64,000 nt of DNA from Ursus arctos (taxonomy: Eukaryota > Chordata > Mammalia > Carnivora > Ursidae), in the NCBI RefSeq assembly GCF_023065955.2, contig NW_026622763.1:80643299-80707298 (forward strand). Direction: 5' to 3'. This document shows, piece by piece, positions 34,444-45,839 of this stretch. The translations under genes and the position numbers were made by a program. Under the pieces are notes generated by a model. The model was not told where the DNA came from and ran no database searches. It saw only the letters and a list, made by a program, of their open reading frames with translations. Within the stretch, counting starts at the first letter, position 1, and each line of letters starts with the position of its first letter.

Positions 34444-35039
34444 AAGAATTACTGACTTCTAAAAGTCTTTTTTTGTGGTCTCTAATCTGTAGACCAAACA
34501 TTAAATGATTTGTTTGAGGTCAGAATTATCCTAGCCAAACCAGACAGTGCTATTCTTTACCTCTCAATCTGATTTTCTTTATATGGGAGAGTACCCTAAA
34601 TGTGGGAAATTGTTTAAATTTGAGAGAAAATTTATTTAATCGGTACAGGTATGTACTGATGACTACGATCATCTTCACTAAGCAGTATTTCCAACGTCAT
34701 GAGAAACTTTCCGGTTGTAAGCGTCATGAGAGCCAGCAGAGGGCAGCACTTCATTTTCTGTAGAACCAGAGCCTGGGGATTCTGGAAATGTTGCCATGGA
34801 AGGATCGAGATGTAGCAATTAGTGAATAGTAGCCCCAAATCACTCACAATGATCCACATGTTAAAGGGATTGAGCACCAAATAGCTGGGAGAAGTATTAA
34901 CAAAAACGATAGAAACTATTGATTAAAAATGTAGTTAAAGGTAAAAGGAGTTAAAAAATTTAGAATGGTCATTTCAAACCACAGCTGTCTTGTAAACCTT
35001 AAAATGATAAATGAAGCATGTGACTTTAAAAATCTTGAC

Positions 35040-35510
35040 TCCACAGCCTCACATAAATATATTTAGTGGTATCTTTTAATTTTATTTTTTAAAAAATTGA
35101 TAATACAGTCACATATTTCCAAACAAGAGGTTATACGGCAAAGTCTCTGTGTGTCCCTCCCCTTCCCCCTCGCCCAGGCCTCTTGTTTAGCTCCATAAAA
35201 GCAACCAATGTCAACAGGTTCTTAGCTCTTTCCAGAGCTAGTGTGAGCATATGCGTGAAGGAATTGTAGCATACCATGCAAACTGTTCTGCACCTTTTAC
35301 TTTGTCCATAAAAATAGACTTGGATGTCTTGGAAATTATATCTTGAATATTCCATGTCAGTACTTACAAAGCTTTCTCGTTTTCTAACAGTTACATAATC
35401 CATTGTCTCATATCTTATTTAACCAGTCTATTTATTGAGGCGAGCTTTAGATTGCTTTCAGTTTTCTCTTGTTTTAAGCAATGCCCACATTTGTCTGTGT
35501 GCCTGTATAC
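35040..35510 (-). repeat. Old L1M-type 3' end, antisense
   Basis: Contains ACAGTTACATAATCCATTGT, CTTATTTAACCAGTCTATTT and ATTGCTTTCAGTTTTCTCT, the antisense old-L1 block. Confidence 0.65.
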
Positions 35511-35859
35511 TGAATAACCTGTTTTTGAACCAACAGGCTCTGAAGGCATAGGCAGACACAGAGAGAGATTTTTTTGGTTTGTTTCTGGCTTTGGAGTATT
35601 AACAAAAGATAAAAGAGGCCAGCTTTTTTTTTTTTTTTTTTTCATATGCTCCATAAATGATTACAGCAACTCAGACCGTACTTACTTTTCCTATTTGGCA
35701 TCCCTCACACAAGGCTGAGAACAGTGTGGGAATTAAAAATGATTCATTCAGTGTCACTATGTTAGAAGCTATAAAAATACAAAAGAAGAGTTAAGAGAAT
35801 TACAATAGGGAGGTGGCTCGAACACACATAAAATTGTTAAAAATTAGTCATTTTGTGAT

Positions 35860-35965
35860 TAAGCAAGTAATCCAAAAGTTCAGAGGGTCAGGGAAGACTG
35901 GAATTGAAGAAACATATTTTGGAGAAGTTGGGACTTGAGCTGGGTGGACCTTGATCGGTAATTTG
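35860..35965 (-). repeat. L2 fragment, antisense
   Basis: GTTGGGACTTGAGCTGGGTG and surrounding words match antisense L2; cut by the microsatellite that follows. Confidence 0.6.
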
Positions 35966-35967
35966 TG

Positions 35968-36008
<41 letters not shown>

Positions 36009-36078
36009 GAGGAAGGAAGGAAGGAAGGAAGGAAGGAAGGAAGGAAGGAAGGAAGAGAAAAAGAAAAAGGCAAGGAAA
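35968..36078 (+). repeat. Compound (GAAA)n-(GA)n-(GGAA)n microsatellite
   Basis: Five GAAA units, then about nine GA, then eleven GGAA units, ending in A-rich purines. A purine-only tract of roughly 110 bases. Confidence 0.97.
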
Positions 36079-36689
36079 AGAAAAAAAGAGTATTGCAGGA
36101 GGGGATAAAAGACAGGAATGAGAATAGACAAAGTGACATTTACAATGCAATTAGATCAGTTTGGCTGGATTGTGCAGTGTCTGTTTGGGATTAGATAGGG
36201 TGGGGCCAGGTTGCACACCCAGGCTGGCTCCTTCTGTGAGGGCAGTGGGGGGGGTGCCGGGGGGGCGGGGCGGGGAAGGACTTGAAGGTTTCCGAGCCAG
36301 AAAATGACAAAGGCAGACAGCTCTGACCTGGAGGTGGTATGGATGCAAGCATGTGAATAAAAGGATTGTTACAGTCCTAACATGAATGGAAATGGCTGAA
36401 TTAATGCATATACACTCGATGAAGTACTTTATAAACAATATAATTAAAAAGTGACAGGCTAGAGCAACATGGAAAATGCTAGAGTGTTTTCCCTATTATG
36501 AGAAGATAAGCTTATGGACAAAGACAAATACAAAAGGAGTTGCATTCATTTTGGGATCTACATGTATTTTTTCCCCCTGAACAAATCCAATTTGGCAATG
36601 GCAATTATTGTCTTTAGATTAAAAAAGCAAAAAGTACACAAATACATGCCTCATACACATTGTCCGTTTTGGACCCCATTATAAGCTAT

Positions 36690-36830
36690 GAGATAAGCAA
36701 AGCAGACACTGTGATCACCCCTTAGATGAGGAAACTGAACTCTGAAACATGACTTCCCGGTTATTCACCTAGTGAGAGAGAACTGCAACTCCGGTCCTCG
36801 GCTAGGTCATGGGCTGGCAATAGAATGAAG
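36690..36830 (-). repeat. MIR, antisense fragment
   Basis: CCTTAGATGAGGAAACTGAA and the following words match antisense MIR. Confidence 0.65.
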
Positions 36831-37309
36831 AAAGTTCTTCATCCCTGCTTTTAGACAATTTAATCCTATTTTATTGGTGTTACCCTTGCTTCGCATCCTC
36901 AATTAGGGAGGGTGAGAAGATAAAGTCACACAAGGGTAAATTCAAAATGGAAATTGGGACTGATATACACATTTTCTCATTACGCGCTCTGTATGGATGG
37001 TAATAGATGCGTTCAAGAAATGACCCAAGTGAGCATCTGTTGTTCGGAATGCCACTGGCCTGCATAGCTTTCAGTAAAGTAAAAATCAAAGGAAAACGTT
37101 CATGGACTTCTTAAATTCATCCCCCCAAAGAGCTGCCCATGTGTAAGAACATGGAGGAACCATGGCTTACTTTTCAGGCTGGACACCAACTTGTGAATCT
37201 TCTATCCTCACTCTGTCCCTAGAAAATGGGACTATTCCTTTTTTTTTTTTTTTTTTTTACTATTTTTTCTGATCATAGCCTGTTTTCCTCTGTACTTGCC
37301 CTTACTGTG

Positions 37310-37500
37310 TCACCTACCCGAAAAGCCTCTTTTCTCATCTGCACTTGTTAAAATTGGAGTCATTCTTCAAGATGCACTTCAAATATATCTTCCAAGAAAA
37401 CTTTGTTTTGGTTTTTGTCTTTCGCAGCCGCTAGGCATATAGTCTTCTATATGTACTTATAAACTACCTCGTTTTAAACTTCTCTGTGCAGCTCCCTTAT
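37310..37500 (+). repeat. L2-like fragment
   Basis: CATTCTTCAAGATGCACTTC and GCTAGGCATATAGTC suggest the L2 3' end; diverged. Confidence 0.5.
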
Positions 37501-37599
37501 TCTTCCTCCGAAATGCTTATGTTCATCCAGGAGGAAAGGACCTAACACTTACTAAGCAGTTACTAGGTTGGAAAATGCCAAGAATTTCACTGATTAATA

Positions 37600-37810
37600 C
37601 CAGCTAGGATTGATCAAGTTATTTATAGGGCTAAGTACCCCTCTAAGTGCTTTACCTGCAGCACCTCATTTAATTTCCACAACTGTGTAGCGCGTACTAT
37701 GATCGTTATTCCCATTTTGCAGATGGGGGAAACCGGTCTAGAAATTTGAATTAGTTTAGCCAAGAACACAGACCAAGGATGTGCTGGAACCTTAGTTCAA
37801 ATCCAGATAT
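37600..37810 (-). repeat. MIR, antisense
   Basis: CTCTAAGTGCTTTACCTGCA, CTCATTTAATTTCCACAACT and CCCATTTTGCAGATGGGG are the antisense MIR sequence in order. Confidence 0.8.
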
Positions 37811-38319
37811 CCTGCCTCTGGAGGCTCTGGGACTTGCCCTCTTCAAAGAGCTGCTTTTTATTAAAGAGGCTGGTCTGTCTCCTCGTGTCTATGCCCCAGT
37901 CCCTGAGAGCCTGGGATTCTTTACTGCCCTGCCAACTGGGCACTGGGCTCCCTCACTTCCTTCCCTAATTGCTCCAGTGCCTGTCCTCTCCTGCAGCCTC
38001 GGTCCTTTTAGTCATTCATCCTGCTCTTAATCAGGAGACCCCTGGAAAGCCCCACTAACCAAATTCCAACTGTCGGGGGAGGAGGCTTGGAGTCCCCAGT
38101 CTTGGACCCAATGCTACACTTGGAATCTTCCCTCAAACTGAGAATAAAACATGAACTCCTGTCTCTGCTGGGAAGTGCTTGTACTGGCCGCTACTTTCCA
38201 CTAGCAGATTTCTGTTACATCCCCACTATCAGCTATTTTAAAAGCCACTAAAACTAGAGTCTTTAGCCCAGGGTCTAGGGATTCTCTGATATTTTATTTA
38301 AAAGCATGTTTCTAGGGAG

Positions 38320-38397
38320 AGGTGCCCGGCAGTCACATGCCACTTGAGTCTTGATCTTGGGGTTGTGAGTTTAAGCTCCATGTTTGGGCAGAGATTT
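38320..38397 (+). mobile_element. CAN-SINE remnant
   Basis: CTTGAGTCTTGATCTTGGGG then TTGTGAGTTTAAGCTCCATG is the older CAN-SINE body. The tail has expanded into the next repeat. Confidence 0.7.
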
Positions 38398-38469
38398 AAA
38401 AGAAAAGAAAAGAAAAGAAAAGAAAAGAAAAGAAAAGAAAAGAAAGAAAAGAAAAGAAAAGAAAAGAAA
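38398..38469 (+). repeat. (AAAAG)n microsatellite from a SINE tail
   Basis: About fourteen AAAAG units with one interruption, growing out of the A-rich tail of the SINE remnant. Confidence 0.95.
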
Positions 38470-38555
38470 ATTTATATGTTTCTAGAGAAAGGACCCATAA
38501 CCTTCCTTAGATTCTCAAATGTATTCAGAGTTCCTTTAAGACCTTTGTAGACTTT

Positions 38556-38757
38556 GGGGCGCCTGGGTGGCTCACTTGGTTAAGCAACTGCCTTCGGCTC
38601 AGGCCATGATCCCAAGGGCCTGGGATGGAGCCCCTTGTCGAGCTCCCTGCTCAGCGGGGAGCCCGCTTCTCCCTTTCCCTCTGCCTCTCCTCCTGCTTAT
38701 ACTTTCCCTCTCTCTCTTTCTCAAAAAATTGATAAAAATCTAAAAAAAAAAAAAAAA
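38556..38757 (+). mobile_element. CAN-SINE
   Basis: Sense copy; AAGAC(C/A)TTTGTAGAC(T/C)T flanks it. Confidence 0.94.
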
Positions 38758-38970
38758 GACATTTGTAGACCTTCCTTAAAGCATTTTTTTGGAAGTTTCA
38801 CTCCTCATATCAAACACCGAAACATACTGAAAGTCCATATGAAATATATCTTTATATAACTATGAAATATTTCATTTGACTCATTGACATAAAGGTGACA
38901 TGTGATTAAAGATTTATTAATTTTGACTTCTCAAGTTTCCTTTTTTGTATTCTAGAGCCAATCACATTTT

Positions 38971-39164
38971 TTTTAAAAGATTTTTATTTATTTATTTGAC
39001 AGAGATAGAGACAGCCAGCGAGAGAGGGAACACAAGCAGGGGGAGTGGGAGAGGAAGAAGCAGGCTCATAGCAGAGGAGCCCGACGTGGGGCTCGATCCC
39101 ACAACGCCGGGATCACGCCCTGAGCCGAAGGCAGGCGCTTAACCACTGTGCCACCCAGGCGCCC
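38971..39164 (-). mobile_element. Young CAN-SINE (GGCACAGCGG subfamily)
   Basis: Antisense near-consensus copy. CCAAT(C/T)ACATTTTTTTT is present on both sides. Confidence 0.95.
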
Positions 39165-39438
39165 CCAATTACATTTTTTTTAAGATCTCAAATATTTTCA
39201 CAGGCCTTTGGTGAGCTCCGGCTTCCTAGGTGGTAACACCACCTGTCCATCATTTCCTTCTGCCCTGGGCTGCCTAATCCCCTTCCTGCTCCTCAGCCTT
39301 CCTCCTTCTCCCACAGCCTTGAGAATCTCTCCATCTGCTCAAACTAAGGATGAACCTAAGGAATTCTCTTTGTTTTCGATCCTCCAGCTTCTCTCCTGAT
39401 CCTGGGAAATCAGGGCCTGTCCCTTGACGGGGACGGGG

Positions 39439-39480
39439 AACCCAGAGGGAAATGTCCTAAACCCAGAGGGGAATGTCCTA
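39439..39480 (+). repeat. Tandem duplication of a 21-base unit
   Basis: Two adjacent units AACCCAGAGG(G)(A/G)AATGTCCTA differ at one base. Intergenic, downstream of GPR1. Confidence 0.9.
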
Positions 39481-40029
39481 AACCCCTGGTGGAGGGGACA
39501 GACACTCACAATGAGCCCTTCTCTCCCTGCCTTCCCTCCACACTGGGTGTGGCAGAAACCATGAAATCTGGGGATGACAGAAGTTTGGGATATGCTGAGC
39601 TATGCCACACATTTTGGGGGAATAATTTCCGAAACCAGATCTGATTATTGCTATGGGCTAGCAGTAAAGCACACAGCCAACAGGTGATCCAAGATTGGCA
39701 TTTCCAAAAGCTGAGAGATGAAATAAAAAAGGATACTGATTCAAGAAATCACACTGCTCCCCTCCCAACTTTCAAAATAAAATCAAGAAATTACAGAAAA
39801 TGAAATGCTTTCTAAAATTGAAGAGGTTATTGACTTAAACATATGCTTAATTGGTCTTGTACTGATGTCTACATCTACACAGAGGAATAGAAGGTAGAAA
39901 TATATCAATGTCACACATGCTTTCTTCTTCTGAATTCATTCTGAGATGGGCTGGGTTTTGTGTTTACATACTTGCACATACCCAGAATTTCCCAAGAATG
40001 TTAATATTGATAATGATTTCATGGGGGAT

Positions 40030-40480
40030 TAGAGATAGGAGCATATCCCCATTGGCAGGTAGGGTCTATGTCACCTCCCCTTGAACATGAGCTGGCCCAT
40101 GACTAGTTTGACCAAGAGAGGACAGCGGATGTGATACCGTGTCAGAGGCTTTAAAAGGACTAGAAATGTCTCCTTTGGTCTCTTAGAGCCCTAAATTGCC
40201 ACGTAAGAGGTCTGGCTACCCTGAGCTACCATACTGGACGAGCTGTGTGAAGAAAAAGAAGAGAAGGGACAGTAGGGCAGAGGAGACAAGCTGTTCCAAA
40301 ACTTGGCCATTTGGGTCATCCCAGTCCCGATGATGTTCTGGACCTTGTGACGCAGAGAGATGAACCCCCTTTCTGTGCCTTGAGTTTCTGACTCAGAATT
40401 GTGAGATATTATAGTAATAAACTGTCATTTTAAGCAACTAGATTCTGGGACACTTCACTAAGCATGAATAGTTCACAATG
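40030..40480 (+). repeat. MaLR-type LTR, MLT1-like
   Basis: Contains CCTTGAACATGAGCTGGCCC, a GACTAGTTTGACCAAGAG-type block and the 3' wording CAGAATTGTGAGATA, TAAACTGTCATTTTAAGC. Solitary LTR; no internal coding part seen. The subfamily is uncertain. Confidence 0.7.
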
Positions 40481-40771
40481 TTTTCAATTACTATAACCAA
40501 CTACTATCTTAATATATAAATGTATGTACATAGATTTCATGAAATAAAGAAATTAGGTACATGTTGCATTTTAAAAATATGTCTAATAGGGTTACCGGCA
40601 CAAAATTAAAGTGAGCTGAAGCACATACGTCAGCGTTTTTGAAATGAATTAATCATCTACTTAATATTCAGATTTAGAACTTCAAAGTCATTAAGATTAA
40701 AAACATCATAGCTGATATTGCATCAACAGTGGTGACTAATCCACTATGGTATAATTAACAAGAATGACAGA

Positions 40772-40777
40772 TAATTT
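40772..40777 (-). terminator. CMKLR2 (GPR1): Candidate GPR1 poly(A) signal (ATTAAA)
   Basis: ATTAAA in the minus-strand sense about 185 bases past the stop. It is the closest acceptable signal. The next AATAAA is far away (38913-38918), so the true 3' end is uncertain. Confidence 0.3.
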
Positions 40778-40917
40778 AATTTGCAGGGGGAAAAAATGAA
40801 GATCTTTCTTAAATTCTATACCCACACAAAAATGTCATGCCACTAAACTGATTAACAGAAAGAGATGGTTATTACCATACCTTGGAAACCAAATAATCTG
40901 AAAGCGTTGGTCAGGGA

Positions 40918-40933
40918 CCCCCCCCCCCCCCCC
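40918..40933 (-). repeat. Sixteen-base mononucleotide run (G16 in GPR1 3' UTR)
   Basis: Sixteen consecutive C on the plus strand, read as G in the mRNA, 28 bases after the GPR1 stop codon. Such runs are prone to length change and to sequencing error. Confidence 0.9.
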
Positions 40934-40961
40934 ACCGCAACAAAAGCCTTCTACTGATAAC

Positions 40962-42032
40962 TCACGGAGCTGTTTCCAGGAGACACGGGTTCTTGGTCTC
41001 AGAGTTCCTGAGCTGCTCGCTCGCTGTGCCGGAACGGCTGGCCTCCCACAGTGTGTGCTTTAGGATCTCAGCAACTGAGGCCCGGAAGCGAGTTTGGAAC
41101 TTCTTACTAATCAGAACGTAGAGGATGGGGTTCAAGCAACTATTGAGGAATGCCAAGCCAGTGGAGAGGGGGATGCCAGCCTGAAGCACGTGGTGGAAGT
41201 AGCTGCTGTGGTGGATTGTGAGCTCCCAAATGCTAAACAGGTGATAAGGAGTCCAGCAAATCAAAAAGGCCATGACCACAGCCAGGATGGTCCAGAAATG
41301 CTTACTGGAGACCAGGATGCTTCGCTTCTTCACCTTAAAGATGAGACACAAGTAGCAAACACTCATTGCTAGCAAGGGGAAGAGGTACCCAACAATAAAT
41401 TTCACCCAGGTCAGAACATGGTGCCTCATCAAAGTAAGGTCAGGATCATGCTCATGGAAATTGTTATAGCAAAGAGTGTGGTTATTGAACTCCAGAGTGT
41501 CCCGGAAGTAGAGGGCAGGACCACCCATTAGAGAAGCCAAAAACCAAACGGATATAATAACAATCAGGGAGTTCCTGAGGGTTCGGCGCCGATGAGATAG
41601 GACGGGATAGATCAAGTGGATATAACGGTCCAGGCTGATCGCCGTCAGGAAAAACACACTAGCAAACATGTTCAACTGGGCAATGAAGGAATTGGCCTTG
41701 CACAACCAGACGCCAAAGGGCCAGTGGAAATTCATGGCCACATAGGAGATGTACAGAGGCAGGAAGAGAAGAAAAATGAAATCTGCAATAGCCAGGTTGA
41801 GGAACCAGAGAGTGGTGACTGTCTTCTTCCACTTGAACCCCATGAACCAAATGACAATGGCATTTCCTGGAATGCCGAGAATAAATGCTAAACAGTATAA
41901 CACCAGGGAGACCCAGTGAACAACTCCCAGGTGGGCTTTCTCCTCCAAATCAGACTCTGAAGAGTAATAATATTCCAGGTTATAGGAGTAGTTCTCGAAT
42001 TCTTCAAATAATGTTTCCTCTAGATCTTCCAT
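40962..42032 (-). CDS. CMKLR2 (GPR1): GPR1/CMKLR2, chemerin-binding seven-helix receptor
   Basis: An intact 356-codon single-exon class A GPCR. It matches my recall of human GPR1 (355 aa) along its whole length, starting MEDLEETLFEEFENYSY and ending KNPCLLETAP. Known role of the family: plasma-membrane receptor for chemerin, related to CMKLR1. Seen: acidic Tyr-rich N-terminal tail, as in chemoattractant receptors; N-glycosylation sites at N14 (NYS) and N184 (NHT); seven hydrophobic segments from about residue 40 to 305; Cys111 and Cys188 for the TM3-ECL2 disulfide; DRY at 135-137; CWTP at 259-262; NPILY at 301-305; a basic, Ser/Thr-rich C tail. The start is the first ATG after a splice acceptor. 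No break or frameshift. Confidence 0.97.
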   Translation of the reverse strand: MEDLEETLFEEFENYSYNLEYYYSSESDLEEKAHLGVVHWVSLVLYCLAFILGIPGNAIVIWFMGFKWKKTVTTLWFLNLAIADFIFLLFLPLYISYVAMNFHWPFGVWLCKANSFIAQLNMFASVFFLTAISLDRYIHLIYPVLSHRRRTLRNSLIVIISVWFLASLMGGPALYFRDTLEFNNHTLCYNNFHEHDPDLTLMRHHVLTWVKFIVGYLFPLLAMSVCYLCLIFKVKKRSILVSSKHFWTILAVVMAFLICWTPYHLFSIWELTIHHSSYFHHVLQAGIPLSTGLAFLNSCLNPILYVLISKKFQTRFRASVAEILKHTLWEASRSGTASEQLRNSETKNPCLLETAP

Positions 42033-42076
42033 GACCTTGTCAAGTGGAGAATGAGGATATCTATAGAAGCAAATCT
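42033..42076 (-). other. CMKLR2 (GPR1): Splice acceptor and 5' UTR start of the GPR1 coding exon
   Basis: Upstream of the ATG the minus strand reads a long pyrimidine tract (CTTCTTTCTTTTTAG) with AG at 42076-42075. This would give about 42 bases of 5' UTR in the coding exon. A weaker alternative AG lies at 42062-42061. Further untranslated exons must then lie to the right; I could not place them. Confidence 0.65.
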
Positions 42077-43142
42077 AAAAAGAAAGAAGACAATTTTTAA
42101 AAGAGGAAATGTCTGGTGAACAGGGAACATTAAGATAAAAATATTTCATCTGATGAACTGGATGGAAATAGTATAATTTTTGGTAAGGTCTGTGATTATA
42201 TTCTAGACATCCAAATCTTGGGGTACCTCAGTTTTGCTCTGCTTACTCTCAAAACTGCAAGAGCTCATTTTTGCAAAGTGTTCAGTAAGTGCTAAATTAA
42301 AATGATTGACCCTACAGGTGCAATTCCTATATCTGCAAGGCTTATAGGCCTGACTGGAGAGAATCTAACATTCGATAGGCATTTATTAGGTTCTGACTCT
42401 GCATTATTATTTTATGGAAGATACAGTAGAAAACAATTGAATACTTACGCGGTGATGACTTCAAAGCCCTTAGTGATACCCTGACTCCCTAAGCTCTAGA
42501 CAGAGAGTTTCCACTGCTTCCCCAAGCCACGCATCCAGATGTCACAGGCAAGTACTAGAAATTCGGACACACTATTTTGCACCCATGGATGTTTTGATTC
42601 TATGTTTATGGATGCAAACATGTTCATAAGAATTATATCAGTGTGGAAGACTTTTCAGCTAAAAGGTATCTTTTGGAGTAAAACTGACTATGACCATTTA
42701 ATTTCTATATCAATTTCCTATAAAGTGCCACTAAATTTTATTTAAATGTTTATTTTATTGAAATTCCTTTGTTTTGAATTAATTTGGATTAATTATCTTC
42801 TACATTTACAACAAAAATGTGATTTATCAATCAGTTTTATTTTGTTTATTTTTGCCCATACCAAAATTTATCTATTATAATTTCACCCAACGTTCAGTTT
42901 TCTTTTGTGATCTTTTTTTTCCCCTTACTATCAAGACCAGTTTTTCTGGGTTGAGAAGAGGTAAAAGCCATTTTTATAATCAAAACAAAGTTTACTGGGT
43001 ACAATTTTAACTACATCAATTTTATTTTGTGTTATTTCTGTTTGCTAGTATTCAAAATCAAGAAGAAAGAAGATTAATAGTTGTATTTATTTCACGGAGC
43101 TACAATAATTAATGGGGCAAACATATAAGATATGGGATTATA

Positions 43143-43343
43143 GGGGTACCTGGGTGACTCAGTCAATTAAGCATCTGCTTTCAGCTCAGGTCATGATCTC
43201 AGGGTCCTGGGATTGAGCACTGCGTGGGGCTCCCTGCTCAGCTGGAAGTCTGCTTCTTCCTCTCCCTCTGCCCCTCCCCCTGCTTATGCTCTCTGTCTCT
43301 CTCTCTCTCTCAAATAAATAAATAAAATCTTTAAAAGAAAAAA
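43143..43343 (+). mobile_element. CAN-SINE
   Basis: Sense copy with ATATGGGATT on both sides. Confidence 0.94.
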
Positions 43344-43529
43344 AATATGGGATTTTAGTAGGGTTAGAATGAAGAGGGCAAAACATGTACTGTTGCTCAG
43401 AGACATCTCACATTCAATTCCACTAATGCTGACTTCATCATCCTACCTCAAATTATTTGAGGAACCTGGCAGGGCATAATTAAAAAATAAAAGCCATTCA
43501 TTAGCACCCTCCCAATCCAAGGCCCAGCC

Positions 43530-44060
43530 ACCTTCTCTTTGTTTTACAATATTCAGCTTAAATGCCACCTCTTCCTGGAAACATTTCCTGACATTACCTT
43601 TCCCCAGATAATTACAATAATAATCACTATTATTATTTTTTTTAAAAAGTCAATGTTATTGGAAATTGTCTAAATGCCAGGCATGTATGGTCTAATTTGA
43701 TCCTCACGAGAATCTTATAAAGTAGGTAAGAGGTACTCTTATTCCCATTTACAAGAAAGGATATTGAAGTTTGAGGAAGTTCAGGGACTTCAGGGTCACA
43801 CGACCTATAACTGGACAGTCAGAATCTAGACTAAGATCATTGGACCCAGAGCCTGAGCTCTTAGTTACTATGCTTTTGTATGACACTGTACTCTTACTGT
43901 GCTTAAGGCACTAAATTGTCATTGGTTTATCTTTCATTTCTGCCCTACCAAACTCTTAACTGCTTGGGAACAATCCCTGTCATCTCTGAACCCCCTGGTG
44001 CCTTAGTACACATCTTAACATATCACAGGTGCTTCACATGGGCTGAATAAATGATTGGCT
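43530..44060 (+). repeat. L2 3' end interrupted by a MIR-like segment
   Basis: CCACCTCTTCCTGGAAACAT opens and ACTGCTTGGGAACAATCCCT with CTGAATAAATGATTGGCTCA closes the L2 3' end. Between them, at about 43660-43870, antisense MIR words appear (AATTTGATCCTCACGAGAAT, CAGGGTCACACGACC). Confidence 0.7.
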
Positions 44061-44094
44061 CAGCTACAAATCCTATTCAGAACCAAATGTAACG

Positions 44095-44305
44095 GGGGCG
44101 CCTGGGTGGCACAGCGGTTAAGTGTCTGCCTTTGGCTCAGGGCGTGATCCCAGTGTTATGGGATCGAGCCCCACATCAGGCTCCTCTGCTATGAGCCTGC
44201 TTCTTCCTCTCCCACTCCCCCTACGCGTGTTCCCTCTCTCGCTGGCTGTCTCTATCTCTGTCGAATAAATAAATAAATAAAATCTTTAAAAAAAAAAAAA
44301 AAAAA
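44095..44305 (+). mobile_element. Young CAN-SINE (GGCACAGCGG subfamily)
   Basis: Near-consensus with an A20 tail. A perfect 16-base duplication AACCAAATGTAACGGG flanks it. Confidence 0.96.
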
Positions 44306-45350
44306 GAACCAAATGTAACGGGAGAGTTTGTGAGTTCACCCCTAAGTCACTGTCGTTGCCAGAATCTCTGACCTTGACCCACAATTTCATCCCCAGGATC
44401 TTGGCCTTTTTCTTGACACCAAGTTTTTTCCTTTATATATCCTACTTCACTGAGCAAGAATTGGCTCCCTTCTTGCTGCCCTTTTCTGGCAGGTCTGGGA
44501 TCTTACTCTGCCCGCTGCTTCTTGTGGCTGACCGTCCTCAGTGTCAGATCTTTTCTAGCCTTGTGTCTAACTCCCTGTCTCTGTTTTCTGCCTGCTGTAC
44601 ACTGGGCCGGGACACCCTTCCCTCCTCGTGCCTATGACCTTTTAGGCTATTAGGAATTCTGAAGCCCAATGGCCCAGGTGGCAGTTTAAGTCACCTTACA
44701 AAATCCTAAGCACTAAGTAGAAGGACCCTGATTCTCCAAACATAGAAAGCCAATGGAAGACCCCTACTAGCACTAGAACCATTATCCTCACCAAAGCCAG
44801 AAACCTCCCCCCTCCAATGCCATTACTGAAATGGTCACAGGGCCAGTTGCAGGACACCAATCACCTCTCTTCCCAGTTCTCTTGGTGGGGGGAAGGTACC
44901 TGGAGGATGAGTGATCCAGCTCCTCTGTTTCAGAACCCCTTCAGACAGAAAACCCTGTATCAGAGAGGTCCCCAATCTTCCAGAAAGCAGATGAGTTGAT
45001 TAGACACAAGGTCCAGTAAGTTCAAGCTTGGAGAAAGATCTTCAAGAGTTGCTGAATGCTGCCCAGCTGAAACCTTCACAGGAAATATAATCTAGGAATT
45101 CCCCTGTGACTTAGAGCAGATGTTTTTGTGTGGTGGCGATGGTGAGGGGTATGGGTAGGACGGAGAAAAGAGAGAAGTAAGGCAGAATTCAGCAAGTGTC
45201 CCCCTGAGCCCTTAGACAAGCACGGCCAGCCCTTAAGAACATGTTCTCGTTTAATTATTACAGCTCGTTTATATGTTGCTTTACAGTTTATGGGCACCTC
45301 TGGATCTAATTAAGCTTCCAAATCTCACACCTACCCACGCATCTAGAGAC

Positions 45351-45790
45351 TAACTATATTAGTTTCATAGGGCTGACATTACAAAGTGCTCTAAACTTAT
45401 AATTTCTTAATAACAGAATTTATTGTCTCCCAGTCTGGAGGCTAGAAGTCTGAAGTCAGGTGTAGGCGGGTGGTTTCCTTCTGAGGGAGAATCTGTCCCG
45501 TGCCTCTTCCCAGCTGCTGGTGATTTGCTGGCAAACTTTGGCCTTTCTTGGCTTGTACACGTGTCACCCCAATATCTGCCATCTTCGCTGCATGGTGGTT
45601 TCCCCGGGTGTCTGTCTCTGTGTCCCAATTTCCTGCTTTTATAAGGATGCGAATCATACTGGATTACGATCCAGCCTAATGACCTAGTCTTAACTTGATG
45701 ACCTCTGTAAAAACCCTAATTCCAAATAAGATCACATTGTGAGATACTGGGGGTTAAGACCTCGGCGTACCTTTTTGGAGGGGCCCGGTT
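45351..45790 (+). repeat. Ancient interspersed repeat, family not named
   Basis: Starts TATTAGTTTCATAGGGCTG, continues with AATTTATTGTCTCCCAGTCT, GGAGGCTAGAAGTC, TTTTATAAGGATGCGAATC and ACTGGGGGTTAAGACC. I recognise this as a common mammalian repeat but cannot name the family with certainty. Confidence 0.75.
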
Positions 45791-45839
45791 CCACCTGCAG
45801 CATTCACCCAGAGCTGGTGACCACCATTTCTGAATCGTA

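Noticed and set aside
35968..36078. Open frames of poly-Ser/Phe/Leu at 35848-36150
   Set aside because: They are translations of the GAAA/GGAA microsatellite.
41094..41891. Open frames of 91-92 codons on the plus strand at 41094-41372 and 41616-41891
   Set aside because: They lie antisense inside the GPR1 coding exon and are shadows of its codon pattern.
45423..45657. Three overlapping 71-73 codon frames
   Set aside because: They fall inside an ancient interspersed repeat and show no conserved protein.
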